Assembly: GCF_004345855.1 (NCBI RefSeq)
Contig: NZ_SLXN01000001.1
Span: 186,001 to 250,000, forward strand
Length of the DNA: 64,000 bases
Direction: 5' to 3'
DNA from: Sphingomonas sp. BK235
GTDB lineage: Bacteria > Pseudomonadota > Alphaproteobacteria > Sphingomonadales > Sphingomonadaceae
Shown: positions 41,901-51,575 of the stretch, one piece after another
How the letters are laid out: every line of letters begins with the position of its first letter
Position numbering within the stretch: the first letter of the stretch is position 1
Position numbers and translations under genes: made by a program
The notes under the pieces: generated by a model
Database searches by the model: none
What the model was told of the DNA's origin: nothing
Seen by the model: only the letters and a program-made list of their open reading frames with translations

Positions 41901-43724
41901 GTGTTCTCCTCGCTGACATCGCGCGTCACCGCGCTGGGTCTCGTCATCGCGCTCGCGCTCGCCGGTCTGGTGGCGTTGCTGGTGCAGGCGTCCTACGAGA
42001 CGCGCGAGAGCTTCGCCTGGGTGGCGCACTCGCAGCAGGTGATCGTCGCGCTCGACGAGGCGGTGGCGGAGCTGCGCGAGGCCGAATCGGGCCAGCGCGG
42101 TTTCCTTCTGACCCAGGACGAGCGCTTCGCCGCCACGGTCGAGGCGCGGCTCGACGATGCCGCGCGCCGTGTCGCGGCGCTCGAGCGGCTCACCGCGGAC
42201 AACATGCTCCAGCACGAGCGCGCCGCCGCGCTGCGCGCCGCGGTGACGCGCCGCGCCGACTTCCTGCGCGGGCCGCTCGCGCTCGGGCGACGCGGCGATT
42301 TCACCGCCGCGCTCTATGTCGTCGCGGGCGGGCGCGGGCTCGAGCTGATGGCCGAGGTGGATCGCCGCGCCGCCGCGCTGCTTCAGCGCGAACGCGACCT
42401 GCTCGCGCAGCGCGTCACCGCCGCGGAGTCACGGCTGGCGTGGAGCAAGCGCGTCGCGACGGTCGGCGGCCCGCTGATCGCGGGGCTGCTGCTGCTTCTG
42501 GTCGCGATGGTGGCGTTCGGGGTGCGGCGCCCGCTGCGCCGCGTGCTCGACGCGATGGAGGTGCTGGGCGAGGGCCGCGTCGGCGAGCGGCTCGCGACGC
42601 GGACCGGCTCGCTCGAGTTCGATCGCCTCGCGCGCGGCTACAACGCGATGGCCGACCGGCTCGATCAGCTCAGCGGCGAGCAGCGCGCCACCGACGCGCG
42701 GCTGCAATCCGCCAACGCCGATCTGATCGCGCAGCGCGCCGAGCTGGAGGCGCGCGGCGGGGTGATCGCGCTGCTGGGCGACATGGCGCACCGGCTCCAG
42801 GCCGCGCGCAGCGACGCCGAGCTGGCGCAGATCATCGACTGTTTCGTGCCGCAGGTGCTGCCGGGGGTGGCGGGCGCGCTCTATGCGCACAACAATTCGC
42901 GCAACCTGCTGGTGCGGCTGGCGCGCTGGGGCGGCGCGGCGCATCTGCCGGAGAGCTTCGGGCCAGAGGAATGCTGGGCGCTGCGGCTCGGCCAGGGGCA
43001 TGTGGTGCTGGGCGACGGGCGCGAGGTGACGTGCCGCCATGCCGGCACCGGCGCCTATCGCTGCGAGCCGCTGCTCGCCGGGGGCGAGGTGATCGGGCTG
43101 TTGTATCTCGACGGCGAGGTCGGCGAGGAGGAAACCTTCCGGCTCGCCGCGCTGGGGGAGAATATCGCCTCGGCGCTGGTCAACCATCGCCTCCAGCGCG
43201 ACCTGAAGGAGCAGACCGTGCGCGACGCGCTGACCGGGCTGCACAACCGGCGCTACATGGAGGAGATGCTCCAGCTAGAGGTGGCGCGCGCGGCGCGCGC
43301 GGGCACCCCGCTGGCGTTCGTGATGTGCGACGTCGACCATTTCAAGCGCTTCAACGACGAGTTCGGACATGACGCGGGCGACTCGGTGCTCCAGCTGGTG
43401 GGTGCCGCGCTGCGCGAGCATTTCCGCGACGGCGACGTCGCCTGCCGCTACGGCGGCGAGGAATTCGCGATCATCGCGCCGGGCGCGACCCCGGAGGCGC
43501 TGTTGCCGCGGATCGAGCGGCTGCGCGCCGCGATCGGCGCATTGCGCGCGCGGCACGGCGCGCGCGCGCTCGGGCCGATCAGCCTGTCCTTCGGCGTGGC
43601 GGGTTGGAACGAGACGCTCGGCCGCGACAATGCGCCGCTGGTCGCCGCCGCCGACGCCGCGCTGTACCGCGCCAAGCGTGAGGGGCGCGACCGCGCGGTG
43701 GTGGCGGAGCGGCTCGCCGCCTGA
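41901..43724 (+). CDS. Diguanylate cyclase with CHASE3-like, HAMP and GAF domains
   Basis: A 607-residue membrane sensor enzyme that makes cyclic di-GMP. The GTG at 41901 follows AAAGGGA by nine bases; an in-frame GTG at 41829 is the alternative. Layout: membrane helix 1 (VTALGLVIALALAGLVALLV), a helical CHASE3-like periplasmic domain with the motif AESGQRGFLLTQDERF, membrane helix 2 (GGPLIAGLLLLLVAMVAFGV), HAMP, a GAF domain (about 275-430), and the GGDEF domain. The active loop is GGEEF at about residue 518, so it should be catalytic. An RDGD inhibitory site lies five residues before it, so feedback inhibition by c-di-GMP is expected. Confidence 0.93.
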   Translation: MFSSLTSRVTALGLVIALALAGLVALLVQASYETRESFAWVAHSQQVIVALDEAVAELREAESGQRGFLLTQDERFAATVEARLDDAARRVAALERLTADNMLQHERAAALRAAVTRRADFLRGPLALGRRGDFTAALYVVAGGRGLELMAEVDRRAAALLQRERDLLAQRVTAAESRLAWSKRVATVGGPLIAGLLLLLVAMVAFGVRRPLRRVLDAMEVLGEGRVGERLATRTGSLEFDRLARGYNAMADRLDQLSGEQRATDARLQSANADLIAQRAELEARGGVIALLGDMAHRLQAARSDAELAQIIDCFVPQVLPGVAGALYAHNNSRNLLVRLARWGGAAHLPESFGPEECWALRLGQGHVVLGDGREVTCRHAGTGAYRCEPLLAGGEVIGLLYLDGEVGEEETFRLAALGENIASALVNHRLQRDLKEQTVRDALTGLHNRRYMEEMLQLEVARAARAGTPLAFVMCDVDHFKRFNDEFGHDAGDSVLQLVGAALREHFRDGDVACRYGGEEFAIIAPGATPEALLPRIERLRAAIGALRARHGARALGPISLSFGVAGWNETLGRDNAPLVAAADAALYRAKREGRDRAVVAERLAA

Positions 43725-43782
43725 CCTTGCCTTTTCGCCGCGACTGGCGTCAGATGCGCGGACGCCGCCACGGAGACGCGTC

Positions 43783-44103
43783 GTGTTCGTGATGATCGCC
43801 GCCGGATCGCTGCTGATGACCGATGTGCCGCCGCAGGAGCCGCCCGCCGGCTCGCGCCTCCCCGCGCCGGGCAGCCACCAGCGCCGCCTCGCCGGTGCGC
43901 CGCGCGCGTCCGGCGGCTGCCTCGGCGCCGACGCGGTGGGCCAGCCATGGGACGAGTCACGCCGCGCCGCGCTGGCCAAGCAGAGCGGGCGCGAGGTGCG
44001 CGTGCTCCGCGTCGGCCAGCCGCGCTCGATGGACCTGCGCGAGGACCGGCTCAACGTGATCCTCGACTCGGCCGGGCGCGTGGTCGAGATCACCTGCGGC
44101 TGA
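43783..44103 (+). CDS. I78 family peptidase inhibitor
   Basis: A 106-residue small protein. The C-terminal half shows the I78 pattern: GGCLGADAVGQPWDES, LAKQSGREVRVLRVGQPRSMDLREDRLNVILD and VVEITCG, with the two cysteines that form its disulfide. The N-terminus is a weak export signal (VFVMIAAGSLLM); the GTG at 43783 has GGAG seven bases upstream. I78 inhibitors block serine or metallo-proteases of the subtilisin/elastase type. A secreted subtilisin-like protease gene follows 279 bases downstream in the same direction, so it may protect the cell from that enzyme. Confidence 0.82.
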   Translation: MFVMIAAGSLLMTDVPPQEPPAGSRLPAPGSHQRRLAGAPRASGGCLGADAVGQPWDESRRAALAKQSGREVRVLRVGQPRSMDLREDRLNVILDSAGRVVEITCG

Positions 44104-44382
44104 CGCTGGTTAGTCTCTGGGGGTGCCATCCAAGTCGAGGCGCCCCAATTGCGCGACGAGATGAAAGTTGCCGCCGGTCGGCAACAATATTTCGACGCTG
44201 CAACACGATCGCTTGCCAGTGGTAAACAGCGCGATTAGGCTCGTGTTGCTCGAGCATATTAGAACGTCCGGCCGGCGATCGCGCACGGCGACGTCGGCAC
44301 CGGCGCATCCACGTCGGTCGCACGGGCTCGCCATGTCACGCCGCTGACCGGACCGGAAGCACACACCGGGAGGCAGGGACGT

Positions 44383-47300
44383 ATGGCACTCAACCTTGGT
44401 TCATCGTTCAACGGCGCATCGTGGCGCCCCGACAGCGGCACGTTCGGACCCGACGACATGACGGGGCTCGATCTGGGCACCCAGCTCGTCCTCACCGCCG
44501 CGCTGGCGAAACGCGCCGGGCTGACCGCGCTGCCCAGCGCCACCGCCGCCCCGACCGCCGCGCCGATCCCCGCGTTCGACATCTCCACCGGCAAGGCGGT
44601 GACCACCGCCTTCGCGCTCAACACGATCCAGGTCGCGGATCCCGAGGCCAAGAACCAATGGCATCTGCAGCGGCTCGGCGACCTCCAGACGGTGTGGAAG
44701 GACTATACCGGCGAGGGCGTCAGCGTCGGCGTCTATGACTCGGGCGTGCAATATGCGCACTGGGATCTCGACGGCAATTACGACGCGACCAACCATGTCG
44801 TGGTCGACGGCAAGACCTATGACGGCGACTATCGCCCCGCCTCGGGACCGCACGGTACCTCGGTCGCGGGCTTGATCGCGGCCGAGCGCAACGGCGCTGG
44901 CGGGGTGGGCGTCGCCTATGGCGCCGACGTCACCGGGGTGAACATCTTCGATCCCTATTCGGAGGACGATGCGAAGGAGGGGATCTTCGTCAACGGCGCC
45001 GACCTCACCCAGTTCTTCGAGGCGGTGAAGCAGTCGGCGCGCTACGACGTCACCAATCACAGCTGGGGCGGGCTCGACTATGTCACCACCGCCGCGGCGC
45101 GCACCACCGCCGGCTCGTTCGCCAACGGCATGGTCGAGGCGCTCGGCTATGGCTCGGCCGAGGGACGCGACGGGCTCGGCACCGTCCATGTCGCCGCCGC
45201 GGGCAATGACGTGATCGACGGCCAGGCCGACAGCTGGAAGAGCGACCGCCACGTCGTGACGGTGGGCTCCTATCGCGAGGTCGACGGCAGCTCGTCTTAT
45301 TACGTCGACAGCGGCGCGCATCTGCTCGTCGCGGCGCCGTCGAACGATTACGCCGAACTGGGCGGCACCGGTCAGGTGACCACCGATCTGCTCGGCCGCG
45401 ACGGCTATAACACGCTCGCCAAGCCGGGCGGCGCGGAGGATTATACCGACACGTTCGGCGGCACCTCGGGCGCGACCCCGGTGGTCAGCGGCGTGGTGAG
45501 CCTCATCCTCGACGCCAATCCGGAGCTCGGCTGGCGCGACGTCAAGGACATCCTCGCCGCCTCCGCCAAGCTGCCGGTCGCGTTCGACACCGGCCAGACC
45601 GCGGCGACCTCGACGATCAGCGGGCTGACCTATGTGCTCAACAACCGCCAGTTCCAGCTCAACGGCGACGCCGCCGGGTGGAACGGCGGCGCGATGCACT
45701 ACAGCAACGATTATGGCTATGGCGCGGTCGACGCCTATAATGCCGTGCGCCTCGCCGAGGCCTGGTCGCTGTTCGGCGCGGCCAAGACCAGCGCCAACGA
45801 GGTGAGCGCCACCACCGGCACGATCAAGGTCGGCAAGACCTCGGTCGCGACCAAGGCCGATACCGCGCTGACGCAATTCTCCGATTTCGTCGGCACCCCG
45901 ACCAGCTTCCAGTTCCGCGTCACGCAGAACGTCGATGTCGAGCATCTCGACCTCACGCTCAACTTCGCGACGCTGCTGGGCGACGGCACCTCGACGCTCA
46001 ACACCAGCGCGGTGGGGCTCAAGATCAAGCTGATCGCGCCCGACGGGACCGAGGGCTATATCGACCTGGGCGACACCAACGCCACCACCGTGACGGGCGC
46101 CTCGCAGACCTTCACCTTCGGTCTCAGTGGGTTCCGCGGGGTGGACACGCTCGGTACCTGGACGCTCCAGTTCGAGCAGACCGCGGGCGTGTTCGGCACC
46201 TATGACGCCAACCGCACCACGGTGAACACGCTCAAGCTCGACCTGTACGGCGCCGCGCCGAGCGACGGCGACGTCTACACCTATACCAACGAGTTCTTCA
46301 CCATGGCCGCGATCGCGGGCGAGAGCGGGCGGCGCACCCTGGTGGACAGCGACGGCGGCACCGACTGGATCAACGCCGCCGCGATCGCGAGCGACGTGGT
46401 GATCTCGCTCAAACAGGGCGGGGTGACCAGCTTCGGCGGCACCAAGGCCTTCACGATCGGCGCGACCACGCAGATCGAGAACGCGGTGAGCGGCGACGGC
46501 AACGACACGCTCAACGGCAATGCGCTGGCCAACGAGCTCCACGGCATGCGCGGCAACGACAGCCTGTACGGCGATGCCGGCAATGACTGGCTGTGGGGCG
46601 GCCTCGGCGACGACCGGCTCGACGGCGGCACCGGCGCCGACGTGCTGCGGGGCGAGCAGGGCAACGACACCTATGTCGTCGATAACAAGGGCGACGTGGT
46701 GATCGAGGATCCCAACGGCGGGCTCGATACGGTCTATACCAAGATCGACTATGCGTTGGGCGCGAACGTCGAGAACCTGTACCTCGCCGGCGCGGCGCGA
46801 TCGGGCACCGGCAACGCGCTTGACAACGGGCTGTACGGCGGCGGTGGCGACGACACGCTCTACGGTCTCGACGGCAACGACCTGCTCAAGGGCTGGACCG
46901 GCAACGACCGGCTGTACGGCGGCAGCGGCAACGACACGCTCCACGGTGGTGCGGGCAATGACTGGCTCGACGGCGGCAGCGGCAACGACGTGCTGCGCGG
47001 CGAGGCGGGCAACGACACCTATGTCGTCGACAGTCGCGCCGATCAGGTGATCGAGGCGCTCGGCGAGGGGCTCGACACGGTCTGGGCGTCGGTCGACTAT
47101 CGCCTGACCGCCAATGTCGAGAATCTGACGCTCACCGGCACCGCCTATAACGGGACCGGCAACGCGCTCGGCAACGTCATCCGCGGCACCGCGGGCGCGA
47201 ATGCGCTGAGCGGCGAGGCGGGCAACGACACGCTGATCGGCGGCGCGGGGAATGACATGCTGACGGGGGGCAGCGGCGCCGATCGCTTCGTCTTCGCCGA

Positions 47301-47505
47301 CGGTTTCGGCAAGGACACGATCCGCGACTTCGGTCAGGGCGATACGATCGACCTCGCCGCCTATACGCTCGTCGGCGCGCCGGTGCTGACCGATCTCGGC
47401 AGCGACACGCTGATCGACCTCGGCGGGGGCAACACCATCCTGCTGCGCGGGATCGACCCGGGCCAACTGAACTTCACCGGCGACGCCTTCGGCTTCGTCG
47501 GCTGA
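44383..47505 (+). CDS. Subtilisin-like serine protease with P-domain and RTX repeats
   Basis: A 1040-residue secreted protease. The S8 catalytic triad is Asp119 (VYDSGVQ), His157 (GPHGTSVAG) and Ser362 (GGTSGATPVV), with the oxyanion Asn in AAAGND. A proprotein-convertase P-domain follows at about 500-630 (NVDVEHLDLTLNFATLLG, GTWTLQFEQTAG). From about residue 700 there are many GGxGxDxLx calcium-binding nonapeptides (GNDTLNG, GDDRLDGGTGADVLRG) and a C-terminal DTIRDFGQGDTIDL-type end. There is no N-terminal signal, as expected for type I secretion by the C-terminal RTX signal. AGGCAGGGA precedes the ATG. No type I exporter genes are in the window. Confidence 0.93.
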   Translation: MALNLGSSFNGASWRPDSGTFGPDDMTGLDLGTQLVLTAALAKRAGLTALPSATAAPTAAPIPAFDISTGKAVTTAFALNTIQVADPEAKNQWHLQRLGDLQTVWKDYTGEGVSVGVYDSGVQYAHWDLDGNYDATNHVVVDGKTYDGDYRPASGPHGTSVAGLIAAERNGAGGVGVAYGADVTGVNIFDPYSEDDAKEGIFVNGADLTQFFEAVKQSARYDVTNHSWGGLDYVTTAAARTTAGSFANGMVEALGYGSAEGRDGLGTVHVAAAGNDVIDGQADSWKSDRHVVTVGSYREVDGSSSYYVDSGAHLLVAAPSNDYAELGGTGQVTTDLLGRDGYNTLAKPGGAEDYTDTFGGTSGATPVVSGVVSLILDANPELGWRDVKDILAASAKLPVAFDTGQTAATSTISGLTYVLNNRQFQLNGDAAGWNGGAMHYSNDYGYGAVDAYNAVRLAEAWSLFGAAKTSANEVSATTGTIKVGKTSVATKADTALTQFSDFVGTPTSFQFRVTQNVDVEHLDLTLNFATLLGDGTSTLNTSAVGLKIKLIAPDGTEGYIDLGDTNATTVTGASQTFTFGLSGFRGVDTLGTWTLQFEQTAGVFGTYDANRTTVNTLKLDLYGAAPSDGDVYTYTNEFFTMAAIAGESGRRTLVDSDGGTDWINAAAIASDVVISLKQGGVTSFGGTKAFTIGATTQIENAVSGDGNDTLNGNALANELHGMRGNDSLYGDAGNDWLWGGLGDDRLDGGTGADVLRGEQGNDTYVVDNKGDVVIEDPNGGLDTVYTKIDYALGANVENLYLAGAARSGTGNALDNGLYGGGGDDTLYGLDGNDLLKGWTGNDRLYGGSGNDTLHGGAGNDWLDGGSGNDVLRGEAGNDTYVVDSRADQVIEALGEGLDTVWASVDYRLTANVENLTLTGTAYNGTGNALGNVIRGTAGANALSGEAGNDTLIGGAGNDMLTGGSGADRFVFADGFGKDTIRDFGQGDTIDLAAYTLVGAPVLTDLGSDTLIDLGGGNTILLRGIDPGQLNFTGDAFGFVG

Positions 47506-47546
47506 GCCGCGCGCCCGGCGTCACGGCCGGGCGATGACACGAAAGA

Positions 47547-47579
47547 AGAGGGGCGGCTCCCACCGGGAGCCGCCCCTCT
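47547..47579. terminator. Perfect 15-bp hairpin terminator between protease and TonB receptor
   Basis: AGAGGGGCGGCTCCC (47547-47561) pairs exactly with GGGAGCCGCCCCTCT (47565-47579) across a three-base loop. It sits between convergent genes ending at 47505 and 47602 and probably stops both. A short T-rich stretch follows on the plus strand. Confidence 0.85.
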
Positions 47580-47601
47580 CTGTTTGGCCGTTGCGCGCCG
47601 C

Positions 47602-50600
47602 TTAGAAGCGGAAGCGCGCGCCGGCGTAGAAGCGCCGCCCGAAGACGTCGTAGACGCCCGCGTCGGTGTCGGTGCCCGTCGTGTTGAACGGCGACAGCGA
47701 CAGGATGTTCGGCGCCTTGGTGTCGAGCAGGTTGTCGGCACCCAGGTAGAGCTCGAACTGGTCCGACGCCTTGAACGAGATCTGACCGTCGAGGTAGAAC
47801 TTCGCCGGGACGGTGATCGCGCCCGGTTCCAGATCGTAGCCTGCCAGCGTCTGGTCGTCCTCGCTCGACCGACCGAGATAGGTCCCGGTGAAGTTCACGT
47901 TCACGCGCTCGTCCGTGTAGCCGAGGTTCGCGGTGAAGCGATCCTTGGCGGCACCGATCTCACCCGCGAAATTGTCACGCGATGCCCCCGGCAGCGGGAC
48001 GACATAGCCGTTGAAGACGTGCGTATACGCCACGCGCATGTTGATCGCGCCGCCCATGCCCACACCTTCGAGCGGCAGCCGCTGGGTCAGCGTGACGTCG
48101 AGACCCGAGGTGGCCAGACGACCCGCGTTGACGTCACCCACGTTGACGAACTCCAGCGTGCCGGCGCTGTTGACCGCCGTGGCCGTGGCACGCCGCACGA
48201 TGAACTGACAGTAAAGCGGGTTCCCCTGATTGTAGCATTGATCGAGGATGAACTGACGCGGCGGCGGCGTGATCGCCTGCTTGATCTTGATGTTGAAGTA
48301 ATCGACGCGCAGCACCGTGTTGCGCAGCACGTCGATTGAGCGCGGATTGATCGTGACGCTGCCGGTATAGGAGTCGGACGTCTCCTCGTTCAGGTTCGGG
48401 TTGCCGCTGTTGAAGCCGCTCACACCCTGGCGATCGAGCAAGGTCACCGCGAACGCACCGTTGGCCGCGATGTTCGCCAGCACGCCCGGGGCCGCGCGGC
48501 ACGTGTCACCCAGCGTGCCGCCACCCGTCGCACCGACGCCGATGCACGGGTCGTTCACCGAGGGGAAGGTCTGCGCCGGGCCGGCGAACAACTCGCCGAC
48601 GTTCGGCGCGCGAACCGCGCGCGAGTAGGTACCCGCGAAGCGGATGTCCTGGATCGGCGCCCACTCCACACCACCGCTGTAGGTATAGACCGTCCCGACA
48701 GTCGAATAGTCCGAGATACGGCCCGAGCCACGCACCGACAGCTGATGGAAGAAGGGCGTGTCCGCCAGCAGCGGAACGTTGATCTCGCCGTACACTTCCT
48801 TGACGTCGAACGAGCCGCGCGTATCGGGCAGCGCGTTGCCGCCGTTGAGGCCCGCGTTGGTCAGCGCGTCATTGTCCGACGAGCTGCGCTCACGGCGATA
48901 CTCGCCACCCAGCGCGACGCCGAGCGGCCCCGCGGGCAGGTCGAAGAGCGAGCCCGAGACGTTGGCCTGGACCACCTGCTGGGACACGCTCGTCTGGAAC
49001 GTCTGCTGCGCGTTGAGATAGGCGAGCGCCTGCTGCGAGATCGTGCCCTGGCCGAAGATGTTGACCGGCACGCAGCCCTGCGCGCGGGCGTTGGCGTCGG
49101 CGCAGACCGGGTCGGTGCCGGGCAGGCCGAGGCTCTGCGCGCTCACCGCGGCGAAGGCATTGCGGAAGTTGACCGTGTTGATCTGACCGTCGCCGTTCTG
49201 GTTCTCGGTGGTGCGGCCGTAATTGTACGTCACGTCCCAGTGGAACTTGTCGCCCAGGACGTCGCCCTCGAGCCCTGCGACGAAGCGGTAGAAATCGCGC
49301 GACGTGCTGCTGCGACGGTTGCCGAACTCGAGCAGGCGGCGCGAGAAGCCGATGTCCTTCAGGCCGTCACCGTTGGTGTCGGTGGCCGCATTGTAGATCG
49401 CGTCGGGCACGAACGGGTTGCGGACGATGTTGAAGGTCCCCGCGGTCGCACCGGGAACACGCGTCTCGATCGGCGCCTGGCCGCCGGTGCCCGGATAGGC
49501 CCCGGTGCTGCCCGCCGAGGAGAAGCCGAACGGCTCGATGTTGCGGCGGGAAGTGGTCTTGGCGTAGGTGGCCTCACCGATGAAGCGCACCGCGTCGCTG
49601 ATGTCATAGTGCGTGCGCGCGGCGAACAGGTAGCGCTTCACCGGCACCGCGATCGTGCGATAATTCTGTCGGTTGAAGCCACGGGCCGGCAGCGTGGTGC
49701 CCGCGGGGACGCCGCAGGCGCGCGCTGCGTTGGCCGAGATCACCGCGCCATTCGAACTGAACCCGCGCTCGAGCGCGTTGGTCGCGGGATTGAAGGTGAA
49801 CTGGCACGCATTGGCGCCGGTGCCGGTAGTGAAGATGCCCTGCGGCGCGATGCCCGAGAAGGTCGGGGAGATCGACGTGCCATAGTCCGCCGGGTCGTCG
49901 CTGGCCCCGCCGTAGAAGGCGTCGCTGTCATCGACCTGCGTGTTCGACCGCTGACGCGACAGCAGTTGCCCCTGGCTGGTGTAGCCGACGTGCATCATGA
50001 TGTTGCCGCGGTTCTCGGCGAAATTGCCGCCGACGGTGACGTTGGCCTGGTAATCGGGCGTATCACCGCGCTGGGTGATGTTATACTGGCCGTTGGCCTC
50101 GATGCCCTCGAAATTGTCCTTGTAGATGAAGTTGACGACGCCGGCGACCGCGTCCGAACCGTAGAGCGAGGAGGCGCCGCCCGTCAGCACGTCGACGCGC
50201 TGAAGGAACTGCGCCGGGATCACGTTGACGTCGACCGTGGCCGAGTTGGGGATGCCCGCGACGACGCGGCGGCCGTTGATCAGCACCAGCGTGCGGTCGG
50301 TGCCGAGGTTGCGCAGGTCGATCGTCGCCGCGCCCGTGCCCGAGGTGAGGAAGGCGGTGTTGGTACGGCTGTACGTGGGCGCGCCGAACACCGGATTCTC
50401 GAGCAGCAGGTCCTGGACGTTGGCCACGCCCGACTGCGCGATCTGGACGTCGCTGATCACCTGCACCGGCGACACCGAGGTGATCGTCGGCGACTGGATG
50501 CGCGATCCGGTCACGACCACGTCGCCCGACTCGGTGGTCTGGGTGCCGCGACCCGCGGCGGCCGCGGCCTCGTTGGTCTGGCCGTCGGGCTCCTCCTGGC

Positions 50601-50727
50601 TCGACTGTGCGCCGAGCGTGTCTTCCTGCTGCTGTGCCATCGCCGGCGCCGCGAGCAACGCGACCCCGAGCACCAGCGTCGCGGCCCCCGCGCGCAGACC
50701 AGCCATCTTGCTAAAGTTGTTCAACAT
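47602..50727 (-). CDS. Large TonB-dependent receptor
   Basis: A 1041-residue outer-membrane receptor. The ATG at 50727 follows AGGGAGG and begins a signal peptide (SKMAGLRAGAATLVLGVALLAAPAMAQ). The plug reads SGDVVVTGSRIQSPTITSVSPVQV, VDVNVIPAQFLQRVDVLTGGASSLYGSDAVAG, the sphingomonad/Caulobacter class of receptors that often handle sugars or peptides. The barrel is long and ends ARFRF. It is transcribed alone, its start divergent from a small exported protein. Position beside the protease suggests peptide uptake, but that is only a neighbourhood argument. Confidence 0.93.
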   Translation of the reverse strand: MLNNFSKMAGLRAGAATLVLGVALLAAPAMAQQQEDTLGAQSSQEEPDGQTNEAAAAAGRGTQTTESGDVVVTGSRIQSPTITSVSPVQVISDVQIAQSGVANVQDLLLENPVFGAPTYSRTNTAFLTSGTGAATIDLRNLGTDRTLVLINGRRVVAGIPNSATVDVNVIPAQFLQRVDVLTGGASSLYGSDAVAGVVNFIYKDNFEGIEANGQYNITQRGDTPDYQANVTVGGNFAENRGNIMMHVGYTSQGQLLSRQRSNTQVDDSDAFYGGASDDPADYGTSISPTFSGIAPQGIFTTGTGANACQFTFNPATNALERGFSSNGAVISANAARACGVPAGTTLPARGFNRQNYRTIAVPVKRYLFAARTHYDISDAVRFIGEATYAKTTSRRNIEPFGFSSAGSTGAYPGTGGQAPIETRVPGATAGTFNIVRNPFVPDAIYNAATDTNGDGLKDIGFSRRLLEFGNRRSSTSRDFYRFVAGLEGDVLGDKFHWDVTYNYGRTTENQNGDGQINTVNFRNAFAAVSAQSLGLPGTDPVCADANARAQGCVPVNIFGQGTISQQALAYLNAQQTFQTSVSQQVVQANVSGSLFDLPAGPLGVALGGEYRRERSSSDNDALTNAGLNGGNALPDTRGSFDVKEVYGEINVPLLADTPFFHQLSVRGSGRISDYSTVGTVYTYSGGVEWAPIQDIRFAGTYSRAVRAPNVGELFAGPAQTFPSVNDPCIGVGATGGGTLGDTCRAAPGVLANIAANGAFAVTLLDRQGVSGFNSGNPNLNEETSDSYTGSVTINPRSIDVLRNTVLRVDYFNIKIKQAITPPPRQFILDQCYNQGNPLYCQFIVRRATATAVNSAGTLEFVNVGDVNAGRLATSGLDVTLTQRLPLEGVGMGGAINMRVAYTHVFNGYVVPLPGASRDNFAGEIGAAKDRFTANLGYTDERVNVNFTGTYLGRSSEDDQTLAGYDLEPGAITVPAKFYLDGQISFKASDQFELYLGADNLLDTKAPNILSLSPFNTTGTDTDAGVYDVFGRRFYAGARFRF

Positions 50728-50954
50728 TCTGCCTCCCTGTTCGGCGCGGCCCATGGATCCCTTCCGCGCCGTCTCAGAGCGGCCGGGGTCGTTGGCCCGG
50801 CCGCCATGACTCGGGAATGCCTGACCATTCTTCCAATTGTAAGCTGACGTTCATGTTCACGTAATTTTCGATGGCGCTGTGTGTCGGCGTTGCAACAGTG
50901 TGTCTCCCGTGCGATCCCGGACCGACCGAGTGTTTCTTCAGAGGAGTTCGCAAG

Positions 50955-51437
50955 ATGGACGCGAAGATCCTGGCGGCGGCGGTGTTTGTGACGTGTGGCC
51001 TCGCGATCACACCGGCCCGCGCGGCGGACGATGACGAGCTGCGCGGGCTGTTCGCCTGCCTGCCGCTGACCGCCGACGCGGCGCGGCTCGCGTGCCTGGA
51101 CAGGGAGACGCGCGCGCTCCAGCAGCGCGATGTCGCCGACCGGGCGCGCCCGCGCGGCGACGCGCCGCGATCGCGCGACACCCGCGCCGAGCGGGCGGCG
51201 CGCTCGGAGGAGGAGGCGTTCCGCCCCGTCGACGACGTACTGGTGGAGGCGACGCTGTTCGCCGGGCGCTGGCTGTTCGCGACCAAGGCCAATGGCGTGT
51301 GGCAGCAGGCGACGCCGGTCGAGCTCGGCCGTTCGCCGCGGGTGGGCGACCGGCTGCGCGTGCGGCGCGGCGCGCTCGGCAGCTATCTGGCGAATGTCGG
51401 CGACGGCCCGGCGATCCGGGTGCGCCGCCTTCGCTGA
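50955..51437 (+). CDS. Small exported hypothetical protein
   Basis: A 160-residue protein not recognised as a known family. A signal peptide covers residues 1-23 (DAKILAAAVFVTCGLAITPARA). The mature part has CLPLTADAARLACLDRETRALQQ, a two-cysteine helical segment seen in several alphaproteobacterial periplasmic proteins, then a charged stretch, then a beta-rich end (DDVLVEATLFAGRWLFATKANGVWQQATPVEL, GDRLRVRRGALGSYLANVG). The end resembles SH3-like barrels. GAGGAG lies nine bases before the ATG. It diverges from the large receptor and may be co-regulated. Confidence 0.75.
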   Translation: MDAKILAAAVFVTCGLAITPARAADDDELRGLFACLPLTADAARLACLDRETRALQQRDVADRARPRGDAPRSRDTRAERAARSEEEAFRPVDDVLVEATLFAGRWLFATKANGVWQQATPVELGRSPRVGDRLRVRRGALGSYLANVGDGPAIRVRRLR

Positions 51438-51501
51438 CGCTCGCCCGAGGCCGGCCGTGGCGGGCGCGCCGCGCGGGCGCCGTCGACCTGCGCTACAGGT
51501 C

Positions 51502-51571
51502 TGATCCACTCCGGCTGAACCGTGCTCCTGCGGAAGCAGGAGCACCCCGCTGGCTCACACCAGGTGGATCA
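51502..51571. repeat. Hairpin with outer arms between convergent genes
   Basis: GTGCTCCTGC (51522-51531) pairs perfectly with GCAGGAGCAC (51536-51545) across a GGAA loop. Outside it TGATCCAC (51502-51509) pairs with GTGGATCA (51564-51571). It is a second palindrome type that differs from the GTCATCCCGG family, placed between convergent genes where it may also terminate transcription. Confidence 0.6.
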
Positions 51572-51575
51572 CCGG

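Noticed and set aside
46490..47280. Tandem-repeat-like DNA, possibly a repeat array
   Set aside because: It is explained by the GGxGxDxxx protein repeats of the RTX protease; the DNA copies are degenerate and in frame.
44401..47466. A 1021-codon open frame on the strand opposite the RTX protease
   Set aside because: It is an antisense shadow of a gene with clear protease and RTX motifs. Its residues are the low-complexity Arg/Ala/Val mix seen in shadow frames of high-GC DNA, with no domain.
48001..50847. Antisense 700-codon frame over the large TonB receptor
   Set aside because: It overlaps a receptor with signal peptide, plug and terminal Phe. The antisense frame has no motif and a biased Arg/Val/Ala content.
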